DNA of 15,862 nt from Actinomycetota bacterium (lineage in GTDB: Bacteria; Actinomycetota; UBA4738; G016210805), in contig JACQTL010000263.1 of the NCBI GenBank assembly GCA_016210805.1, forward strand, positions 1 to 15,862. The letters run 5' to 3'. This document shows, piece by piece, positions 6,496-12,544 of this stretch (positions are counted from its first letter, which is position 1; each line of letters starts with the position of its first letter). Made by a program: the position numbers and the translations under genes. The notes under the pieces were generated by a model. It was not told the DNA's origin. It worked only from the letters and a program-made list of their open reading frames with translations, and made no database searches.

Positions 6496-7185
6496 TCAGG
6501 CTCCTTCCTTGCGTGCGGGGTCGTTCCCACCGCCCCGCAGCTCGCCCTGCAGCGCCTCCCAGTCGGCCAGGAAGCGCTCGTTGCCGGTGTCGGTCAGCGG
6601 ATGCCTGACCAGCTTGATGAACACGTCGTAGGGCATCGTGACGATGTCGGCGCCGCACAGGGCGGCCTCCACCACGTGCATCGGGTGGCGGAGGGAGGCC
6701 GCCAGGACCTCGGTCTCGTAGCCCTGGACGTCGTAGATCTCGCAGATCTGACGGAGGGCGTGCATCCCGTCGGCGGCCGCGTCGTCGATCCGGCCGATGA
6801 ACGGAGACACGATGTACGCGCCGATCTCCGCGGCCAGGATGGCCTGGGCCGGCGAGAAGACTAGGGTCACGTTGATGCGGATCCCCTGGTCGGCCAGGCG
6901 CCGCCCGGCGGTCAGCCCCGCTGTCGTCATGGGCACCTTGACCACGGCGTTCGGCCCCATGGCCGCGAGCTTCAGGCCCTGCTCGTACATGGCCTCGGCC
7001 TCGGGCTCGGTGGTCTCCAGCGAGACGTCGCCGTCCACCTCCTCGAGGATCAGCAGCCAGGCCTTCTCGACGTCGCCGTGCTCCCTGGCCAGGAGCGAGG
7101 GATTCGTCGTGACGCCCGAGAGCACGCCCCAACGGTTGATCTCGCGGATCTCGTCGATGTTGGCCGTGTCCAGGAAGAGTCTCAT
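6496..7185 (-). CDS. tal: Transaldolase, short TalC/Fsa-type family
   Basis: A 229-residue class I aldolase of the short transaldolase/fructose-6-phosphate aldolase family; transaldolase moves a dihydroxyacetone unit between sugar phosphates in the pentose phosphate pathway. Visible motifs are MRLFLDTANIDEI (Asp6), GVTTNPS (24-30), the Schiff-base lysine in VVKVP (Lys83), and NVTLVFSPAQA (105-115). At the position that is Tyr131 in E. coli Fsa this protein has Phe129 (VSPFIGRIDD). Phe is found there in true transaldolases, so I favour transaldolase over fructose-6-phosphate aldolase. ATG at 7185 overlaps the kinase stop codon (ATGA), with GGAGG about ten bases upstream, and rho follows after one base. 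This implies tight translational coupling. It is shorter than the long TalB and Mycobacterium Tal forms, as expected for this class. Confidence 0.93.
   Translation of the reverse strand: MRLFLDTANIDEIREINRWGVLSGVTTNPSLLAREHGDVEKAWLLILEEVDGDVSLETTEPEAEAMYEQGLKLAAMGPNAVVKVPMTTAGLTAGRRLADQGIRINVTLVFSPAQAILAAEIGAYIVSPFIGRIDDAAADGMHALRQICEIYDVQGYETEVLAASLRHPMHVVEAALCGADIVTMPYDVFIKLVRHPLTDTGNERFLADWEALQGELRGGGNDPARKEGA
6501..6506 (-). promoter_or_regulatory. Shine-Dalgarno of rho that decides a TTG start
   Basis: AAGGAG lies six bases before TTG 6494, inside the last codons of the transaldolase gene. Rho would therefore be translated by ribosomes finishing the upstream gene, with a weak start codon that may keep its level moderate. 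Confidence 0.65.
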
Positions 7186-8171
7186 CGGGAGCGTCCCTCC
7201 ATCTCCAGCACTCGGTTCTCCAGGATCTCGTTCGCGTCGTCGGGGTCCAGGCCGCCGGCCGCGGCCCGGGCGGCGACGCGCTCGACCACGGTGTCGATCA
7301 CGGCCGACAGGGCCTGATCGAGGTTGTAGTTGGGGATCACCGAGACGCCGTGCGTCAGCGCCTGGCTCTTGATGTACTTCTGGACCTTGCGGATGTTGTC
7401 GAACCCCTTCACGTAGCGCTCCATCGGCCGCGCGGACGAGTCGGACGAGCGGGCCACGAAGTGGCTGCGGTGCACGTCCTGGTCGTCCACGGCCAGCACG
7501 ATGTGCACGGGGAGCACCCGGTCCTCGTAGGGCTCGATGTCCACGAACCCGGGGACCACGTGGGCGCCCTCGATGATGACGCTGGTCCCCTCGATCGCGG
7601 CCCGCTCGAGGAGCGCGCCGACCCCCACGGCCACCGCGGCGGTCTGCTCCCGGAACCCCACGATCACCTTGTCGGCCGACCGGGTGGGCGGCTCCCGGAG
7701 CGCGGAGTCGGCATCGAAGGAGGACGTGTAGAGGGTGGGCATCAGGTCGCGGGTGAAGAGCCCCCGCATGACCTCGCGGATCGCGTCCGTGGCCACCACC
7801 CGCACGATGCCGAGCCGCGTGGCCAGCTGGGTGGCGATCGTCGACTTGCCGACCCCGGTCGCTCCGCCGATCAGGATGACCAGGGGGATGTCCAGGCGCT
7901 CGACGTCCCGCCACCGCAGGAAGTTCTTCGCGTACCTGTCGCCGGCCACCTCCCGCAGGACGTCGACGGCGATCCGGTAGAGCTGCTTGCTCGTGATCGA
8001 GGTCTCCTCCCGCTCGAGCAGCCTCTCCTCGATCCGCTCGGCGACGTCGTAGGAGCGGTTGGGAGACAGGCCGGTCACCATGACCTGCGAGGCCATGAGG
8101 CCCTTCGAGTAGGGCAGGCCGGGTTCCCGGTCCGATATCACTATGTGGGTGCTGCGAGATCGCTCCGTCAT
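7182..8171 (-). CDS. 2-phosphoglycerate kinase (cyclic 2,3-diphosphoglycerate pathway)
   Basis: A 329-residue cytosolic kinase predicted to make 2,3-diphosphoglycerate from 2-phosphoglycerate and ATP. Residues 8-75 resemble the ATP-cone-like N-terminal domain of the archaeal enzyme, with LPYSKGLMASQVMVTGLSP at 19-37 as a recognisable signature. The P-loop GGATGVGKST lies at 102-111, followed by VATDAIREVMRGLF (127-139), where an acidic residue follows the second strand as in small-molecule kinases, and VIIEGAHVVPGF (198-209). The assignment is from memory of the family pattern and is strengthened by the neighbour, a cyclic 2,3-diphosphoglycerate synthetase whose stop overlaps this ATG (ATGA). 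The first codons are unusually A/T-rich for this DNA (CGA, TCT, ATA, ATA). A uridine-kinase-like or other phosphotransferase activity is the alternative. Confidence 0.82.
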   Translation of the reverse strand: MTERSRSTHIVISDREPGLPYSKGLMASQVMVTGLSPNRSYDVAERIEERLLEREETSITSKQLYRIAVDVLREVAGDRYAKNFLRWRDVERLDIPLVILIGGATGVGKSTIATQLATRLGIVRVVATDAIREVMRGLFTRDLMPTLYTSSFDADSALREPPTRSADKVIVGFREQTAAVAVGVGALLERAAIEGTSVIIEGAHVVPGFVDIEPYEDRVLPVHIVLAVDDQDVHRSHFVARSSDSSARPMERYVKGFDNIRKVQKYIKSQALTHGVSVIPNYNLDQALSAVIDTVVERVAARAAAGGLDPDDANEILENRVLEMEGRSR

Positions 8172-9508
8172 CCCTCGGTCCTAGCTCGGCCTCGGCGGAC
8201 GGCGAGGTCGATCGTCTCCCTGAGCAGCTCGGGGAGGCTCTGGTCCTCCTCCACGGCCACCGCGCGGTTGTCTACGAACACGACCTCCGCTCCACGGGCC
8301 AGGGCCGCCTCGGCAGCCACGTCCACGGCGGCCGCCTTCAGCTCGGTGAGGAGGACCTCGTGGTCCCCCGCCCGCTCCAGGTCCTGTCCCAGGCGGGCCC
8401 GATCTGCCAGGTGGGCGCTCCACCCCACCACCCGGCACCCGTGGACGGCCTCCAGATGCGCCACCTGGCGTACGGCGGCCTCTTCGGGAGCGGTGGTGGT
8501 GAAGAACGCGCTCCTCCCCCTCACTTCCCGGAGCGGGTACGGCTCGAACTCGGTGATCACGCACCGCGCGCTCGGCTGCAACCGCTGGACGTGGGACGTG
8601 AGGGCGAGAAGGTTCTCCGGCCCGGCTGTCGGGCTCCCAGCCATTGTAAAGACGATCAGGTCGGAAAGCAATACGCGGAAGGGGCCCAGGTAGCCGCCCA
8701 GGTACTCGGGCGGCGCCCCCGCCGGGACGACCAGGACCCCGGCGTCCCAGGGCATCGTGGGGATCGAGGAGCCGCTCCCCTCCAGGACGACCAGCCCGGC
8801 CCCCCGCTCGACGGCGATCCCGGCGGCCTCCCTGACGTTGGACGCGTACGGCGCGCCGGCCAGGCCGCCCCCCACCCGACGGGCCCCCACGGTGGTCACG
8901 CCGGAGGTGACCGCGTCCTCCAGGTAGTCGGAGGCCGCGTGCCCCCCCTCGCGGACCAGGGCGAGCAGCTCCTCCAGGCCGATCGTCCCGGCCTCGGCGA
9001 CCTGGGGGGCGGGCGGACCGCCCCGGCCCATGGCCACCACCACCGGGTCCAGTCCGGCGTCCCGGGCGATCCGGGCCGTCTGGCCGGCGATCGCGGTCTT
9101 GCCGGTTCGCTTGCCCGTCCCGATCACGGCCAGGGTGGGAACGGGGAGCGGCGGGTCGGCGATCGGCGGGTCCAGCCGGAAGTCCGACCCGAGGTAGGGG
9201 ACCCCCCGGGCCAGGGCCACCGCGGCGAGCTCCATCCGCTCCCGGTACCCGAGGATCGGCTCGTCGGACAGGTCGAGCACGGCCTCGGGAGCGTGCTCGT
9301 CGATGGCCCGGCCCAGGGCCTCGGACGGGGGGCCGCCGGGCACGATCGTGGGCACGCCCAGGTCGGGCGGGCCTGAGGCGGAGATCTTCTCCGTGCCGCC
9401 CACGAACAGGGCGGCCACCGCCTCGTGCCCGCGCGAGCGAGCCGTGGCGATGCCCCACCGGGTCACCGGCGGGTAGTGCTCACCGTCGACCAGGACGACG
9501 ACCTTCAT
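8168..9508 (-). CDS. cpgS: Cyclic 2,3-diphosphoglycerate synthetase-like protein
   Basis: A 446-residue cytosolic ligase, close to the roughly 460 residues of the Methanothermus enzyme. It is predicted to close 2,3-diphosphoglycerate into the cyclic pyrophosphate with ATP. The N-terminus MKVVVLVDGEHYPPVTRWGI is the family signature; VAALFVGGTEKI follows at 31-42. A P-loop-like LAVIGTGKRTGKTAIAGQ lies at 126-143, then VVVAMGRGGPPAP, a GSGSSIPTMPWDAGVLV segment, and LLSDLIVFTMAG near 277-288. ATG 9508 is preceded by a G-rich run. The stop overlaps the kinase start (ATGA), the expected partner enzyme. Codons around 8643-8676 are markedly A/T-rich and spell a promoter-like sequence. The product could use a different diphosphate substrate; biochemistry is known only from archaea as far as I am aware. 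Confidence 0.82.
   Translation of the reverse strand: MKVVVLVDGEHYPPVTRWGIATARSRGHEAVAALFVGGTEKISASGPPDLGVPTIVPGGPPSEALGRAIDEHAPEAVLDLSDEPILGYRERMELAAVALARGVPYLGSDFRLDPPIADPPLPVPTLAVIGTGKRTGKTAIAGQTARIARDAGLDPVVVAMGRGGPPAPQVAEAGTIGLEELLALVREGGHAASDYLEDAVTSGVTTVGARRVGGGLAGAPYASNVREAAGIAVERGAGLVVLEGSGSSIPTMPWDAGVLVVPAGAPPEYLGGYLGPFRVLLSDLIVFTMAGSPTAGPENLLALTSHVQRLQPSARCVITEFEPYPLREVRGRSAFFTTTAPEEAAVRQVAHLEAVHGCRVVGWSAHLADRARLGQDLERAGDHEVLLTELKAAAVDVAAEAALARGAEVVFVDNRAVAVEEDQSLPELLRETIDLAVRRGRARTEG
8643..8671 (-). promoter_or_regulatory. Promoter-like sequence inside the cyclic diphosphoglycerate synthetase gene
   Basis: Reading the minus strand, TTGCTT (8671-8666) and TACAAT (8648-8643) are separated by exactly 17 bases; the -10 matches the consensus at five of six positions. 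The codons used (GTA, TTG, CTT, TTT, ACA, GCT) are rare in this GC-rich gene, although the residues they encode look ordinary for the family. It would start a transcript for the kinase, transaldolase, rho and genes beyond. Confidence 0.45.
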
Positions 9509-9528
9509 CGACCCCCGGATCTTCCTCT

Positions 9529-9541
9529 CGGCGGACCGCCG
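9529..9541. repeat. Short GC hairpin in the phosphoesterase-synthetase gap
   Basis: CGGCG, a three-base loop and CGCCG form a small perfect hairpin within the 71-base gap. The rest of the gap shows no promoter-like hexamers. It could be a processing or attenuation site, but such hairpins are frequent in GC-rich DNA. Confidence 0.25.
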
Positions 9542-9579
9542 CCCGCGCCCTCGCGCCGCGCCCGGTGAAGCTCTCCCGG

Positions 9580-10377
9580 CTACTCGCCCTGCCGCCCCAT
9601 GGTCACCGGGGCTCCGGTCAGGGCCTCGAGCTCCCGGAAGTACTGGGTCCCGGTGGAGAGCGAGAAGTGGGCGATGACCGTCTGACCGCCGAACGGGTAC
9701 CGGCGGGAGATCTTCACCTCGTCGCCCTCGAGCTCGAGCACGTTGTAGCAGGGCTTCGTGTATCCCCGGAGCCGCAGGGACGAGCACGTCCCGGCGTTGG
9801 CGATGTAGATGTTCTCCAGCCGCCACACGTACGGCACGTGCTTGTGCCCGGTGAGCACGATGTTCACTCCCGCCGTGATCAGGACCTCGAGGAGGTCCCC
9901 GGCGTCGTTCACGATGCTCCGCTCCCTGCCGGTGCCGGGCACCGGGAGGAGGTGGTGGTGGATGGCGAACACCTTGAGGTCGGAGTCGGCGGCGAACTGC
10001 TCGCGGATCCAGTCGTAGCGCTCCCGGCCGATCTGACCGTCGTTGATGTCGGGCTCGGAGGAGTCGGCGCCCACGACGCGGACCCCCCGGACGTCGGTGG
10101 CCCAGTGCCGGGGGCCGATCAGCTCCTCGAAGTGCAGGTAGCCGACGTTGCGCGCGTCGTGGTTCCCGGGGACCGTGAACACCGGCGCCTTGATCCGGGA
10201 GAGGTAGGCCACGGCGTTCTTGTACTCCTGCCGGTAGCCCTCGTTCGTCACGTCGCCGGTGCAGATCACGACGTCGGGCTCCATCTCGTTCAGCTCCACG
10301 ATGACCCGGTTCATAAGGTTGGGGACGAAGAAGGGCGACCCGACGTGGGTGTCGGAGATGTGGGCGATCGTGACCAC
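9580..10377 (-). CDS. Cytosolic metallophosphoesterase, class III cyclic phosphodiesterase-like
   Basis: A 265-residue calcineurin-like phosphoesterase without signal peptide. The two-metal site is complete: DTH (9-11) in MVTIAHISDTHVGSP, GD (41-42), GNHD (71-74), HHH (140-142) and GHKH (177-180). The short start directly at the first strand and the overall order resemble CpdA/Icc cyclic-nucleotide phosphodiesterases. The substrate is not readable from the sequence. It is the first gene of the run leading into cyclic 2,3-diphosphoglycerate synthetase (71-base gap), so a role in breaking down that cyclic compound, its linear form, or a signal nucleotide is an inference from context only. The start is GTG at 10377, with no Shine-Dalgarno but a TACACT box nine bases upstream, so the mRNA may be leaderless. 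It is divergent from the MarP-like gene. Confidence 0.85.
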   Translation of the reverse strand: MVTIAHISDTHVGSPFFVPNLMNRVIVELNEMEPDVVICTGDVTNEGYRQEYKNAVAYLSRIKAPVFTVPGNHDARNVGYLHFEELIGPRHWATDVRGVRVVGADSSEPDINDGQIGRERYDWIREQFAADSDLKVFAIHHHLLPVPGTGRERSIVNDAGDLLEVLITAGVNIVLTGHKHVPYVWRLENIYIANAGTCSSLRLRGYTKPCYNVLELEGDEVKISRRYPFGGQTVIAHFSLSTGTQYFRELEALTGAPVTMGRQGE

Positions 10378-10466
10378 GGTGGGTCAAGTGTACCCGTGGT
10401 CCCCTTACCGGCAGCTTCACCCCTGCTCGTTTCGCTCGCACGTCCGCGTGGGACGATTGCTTCGCC
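10378..10466. promoter_or_regulatory. Divergent intergenic region with a possible -10 box (TACACT) for the phosphoesterase
   Basis: The 89-base gap separates two divergent GTG starts, so it must hold promoters for both directions unless they lie inside genes. On the minus strand TACACT (10392-10387) fits the -10 consensus, and a transcript starting about seven bases later would begin at or very near the GTG. I see no convincing -35 for it and no clear promoter for the plus strand. Neither gene has a good Shine-Dalgarno. Confidence 0.35.
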
Positions 10467-11639
10467 GTGAACTTCCTCGACCTCCTCCTCCTCGGCCTGG
10501 TCGGGCTGGCCGCTTTCTCCGGGTTCCGCCGGGGGGCGCTCCTCCAGCTGATCACCTACCTGGGGCTGTTCGTGGGGCTGGTCGTGGGAGCCCTCCTGGC
10601 CCCCGTCCTGGCCGGGCTGGCCGAGGCACCGTTCATGCAGGCCGCCATCGCCCTGGGCACGTTCCTGGCCATCGCCGGGATCGGGGACGCCGTGGGGTGG
10701 TTCGTGGGGGCCAAGGCCTGGGCCGCGGCCCGGGGGACGCGGTTCCAGCCGGTCGACGCGGCGGGAGGCTCGGTGGTGGCCATCGTGGCTCTCCTCCTGG
10801 CCTCCTGGTTCGTGGCCCTGAACCTGGCCCACGGGCCCTTCCCGACGGTCTCCCGCCAGGTGCGGGGCTCGACGATCATCCGGGGCCTGGACGGGGTGCT
10901 CCCCGAGCCCCCCTCCGTGATCAGAGGCGTGGGCCGGATCCTGGACCGCTTCGGGTTCCCGGAGGTCTTCGCGGGGCTCCCCGAGGCGCCGGGCGAGCCG
11001 GTCGACCCCCCCTCGGCCGGCCAGGCCCGGCGGGCCTTCGAGGCCGGGGCCGACAGCACGGTCAAGGTGGTCGGCCGGGCCTGCGACCGGATCCAGGAGG
11101 GCAGCGGCTTCGTGGCGGCCGAGGGGTACGTGGTCACGAACGCCCACGTCGTGGCGGGCATGGACCGTCCGGAGGTCCTGGACCCGGCCGGCGGGTCCCA
11201 GGCGGCCACCGTCGTCCTGTTCGATCCCGACCTCGACCTGGCCATCCTCAGCGTGGCCCGGACCCCGGGGCCGGTCCTCTCGTTGCAGGACGGGGTGGTG
11301 GACCGGGGGGCCACGGGCGTCGTGATCGGCTACCCGCAGGGAGGAGGCCTGGACTGGGAGAGGGCCGCGGTCCGCCGGACGCTCTCGGCCGTGGGCTACG
11401 ACATCTACGGCCGGGACAAGGTCGTGCGGGAGATCTACGAGCTCCAGGCCGTCGTCCGGCCGGGGAACTCGGGCGGTCCCTTCGTCGAGCCCGACGGCGA
11501 CGTGGCCGGCGTCGTCTTCGCCGCCTCCACGACCGACCGGGACGTGGGCTACGCGCTCACCTCCGACCAGGTGCAGCCGATCGTGGACGAGGCCACGGGG
11601 CGGACCGGCGCGGTGGACACCGGCCCCTGCCTCCGGTAG
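10467..11639 (+). CDS. MarP-like membrane serine protease (CvpA domain plus trypsin-like protease)
   Basis: A 390-residue protein with an N-terminal CvpA/colicin V production-like membrane domain, with four hydrophobic segments near 4-18, 27-50, 58-80 and 101-121, then a chymotrypsin-fold protease outside the membrane. The triad is complete: His227 (TNAHVVAG), Asp257 (DPDLDLAIL) and Ser335 (RPGNSGGP). Cys206 and Cys388 sit where Mycobacterium tuberculosis MarP (Rv3671c) has its disulfide, and the spacing between these residues agrees to within one position. MarP is needed for acid and oxidative stress survival through processing of a cell-wall hydrolase. The role here is inferred from that. 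It is the only plus-strand gene, convergent with thrB and divergent from the phosphoesterase. GTG 10467 lacks a Shine-Dalgarno; it begins the typical MNFLDLLLLGL start. Confidence 0.92.
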   Translation: MNFLDLLLLGLVGLAAFSGFRRGALLQLITYLGLFVGLVVGALLAPVLAGLAEAPFMQAAIALGTFLAIAGIGDAVGWFVGAKAWAAARGTRFQPVDAAGGSVVAIVALLLASWFVALNLAHGPFPTVSRQVRGSTIIRGLDGVLPEPPSVIRGVGRILDRFGFPEVFAGLPEAPGEPVDPPSAGQARRAFEAGADSTVKVVGRACDRIQEGSGFVAAEGYVVTNAHVVAGMDRPEVLDPAGGSQAATVVLFDPDLDLAILSVARTPGPVLSLQDGVVDRGATGVVIGYPQGGGLDWERAAVRRTLSAVGYDIYGRDKVVREIYELQAVVRPGNSGGPFVEPDGDVAGVVFAASTTDRDVGYALTSDQVQPIVDEATGRTGAVDTGPCLR

Positions 11640-11647
11640 GTCGGTCG

Positions 11648-11674
11648 GGGCTGGGCGAGCTCTCCGCTCAGCCC
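11648..11674. terminator. Candidate bidirectional hairpin between convergent genes
   Basis: GGGCTGGGC (11648-11656) pairs with GCTCAGCCC (11666-11674) over nine base pairs, including one G-U, with a nine-base loop. It lies just after the protease stop and includes the thrB stop codon. There is no T-tract on either side, so it is at best a GC-type or Rho-assisted terminator, or a 3'-end stabiliser. Confidence 0.45.
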
Positions 11675-12537
11675 GCGGCCACGGCTCCCAGCGCGCCGCT
11701 CGGCGCCACGGTGACGCCGAGCACCTCGAACCCCGGGACGACCGTCGGGACGGCCCCCGGCCGCTGCTCGAAGGCGACCAGGGAGGGGCCGGAGCCCGCG
11801 ACGCACACAGCCACCCCCCGGGCCCGGAGGGCCCGCGCGGCCTCGGCGGTCTCCGGGGAGAGCTCCAGGCGGGTGGGCTCGTGGAGGCGGTCCTGCATCG
11901 CCGCGGGCAGCAGCGCCGGATCCTCCGTGAGCGCGTGGACCAGGAGGGCGGCTCGACCCGCGGTGAAGGCGGCGTCGCCGAACGGGACCGTCTCGGGGAG
12001 GGCCCGGCGGGCCCGGGCCGTGGTCAGCCTTCCCCCCGGGACCAGGACCACCGGGCGGAGGTCGGGATGGGGGACGAGCCGGGCCGCGCGCCAGCCCTCC
12101 GGCTCGCGATGGGCGATCGTCAGCCCGCCCAGGAGGCAGGCGGCCGCGTTGTCCACGTGCCCCTCGAGGTCCTCCGCCAGTCCGAGGAGGACCCCCACCG
12201 GGACCTCCATCTCCAGGAGCGCGGCGGCCAGGGCCAGGCCGGCCGCCACCGCCGACGCCGACGACCCCAGCCCGCGCTCCAGGGGGATCCGGTTCCGGCA
12301 CCGCAGGCCGAAGGGCGGGAGCGGGCGGCCGGCGTGCGTGGACAGGGCGACCAGGGCCCGGTGGACGAGGTTCGAGTCGTCGGTGGGGACCTCCCCGGCT
12401 CCCTCCCCCTCCACCCGGACGCCCTCCCCGTCGGTGTCCAGCTCGACCTCGTTGGCCAGGTCCAGGGCCAGGCCCAGGGCGTCGAACCCGGGGCCCAGGT
12501 TGGCCACGGTGGCCGGCGAGCGGACGGACAGCCTCAC
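11668..12537 (-). CDS. thrB: Homoserine kinase
   Basis: ThrB phosphorylates L-homoserine with ATP to O-phosphohomoserine, the substrate of threonine synthase. The 289-residue product belongs to the GHMP kinases: SPATVANLGPGFDALGLAL (7-25) is the N-terminal signature, IPLERGLGSSASAVAAG (84-100) the ATP-binding glycine loop, and VAVCVAGSGPSLVAF the C-terminal motif 3. Length is normal. The start is GTG at 12537, seven bases after the thrC stop codon, with only a weak GGG-type ribosome site; an ATG at 12545 is out of frame. It is the last gene of the hom-thrC-thrB cluster and ends against the convergent protease gene. Confidence 0.96.
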   Translation of the reverse strand: MRLSVRSPATVANLGPGFDALGLALDLANEVELDTDGEGVRVEGEGAGEVPTDDSNLVHRALVALSTHAGRPLPPFGLRCRNRIPLERGLGSSASAVAAGLALAAALLEMEVPVGVLLGLAEDLEGHVDNAAACLLGGLTIAHREPEGWRAARLVPHPDLRPVVLVPGGRLTTARARRALPETVPFGDAAFTAGRAALLVHALTEDPALLPAAMQDRLHEPTRLELSPETAEAARALRARGVAVCVAGSGPSLVAFEQRPGAVPTVVPGFEVLGVTVAPSGALGAVAAG

Positions 12538-12544
12538 GGTCCCA

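Noticed and set aside
6495..6530. Alternative GTG start of rho at 6530
   Set aside because: It lacks a good ribosome site and adds residues that overlap the end of transaldolase. TTG 6494 has AAGGAG at six bases.
4572..6608. A 678-codon plus-strand open frame opposite rho
   Set aside because: It is antisense to rho with a repetitive Leu/Gly/Pro/Val composition and no recognisable domain; rho on the other strand has every family motif.
8168..9508. Possibility that the synthetase gene is a generic P-loop GTPase or a DUF1611-type protein
   Set aside because: The N-terminal DGEHYPPVTRW signature and the adjoining 2-phosphoglycerate kinase favour the cyclic 2,3-diphosphoglycerate synthetase family, although a search would be needed to be sure.
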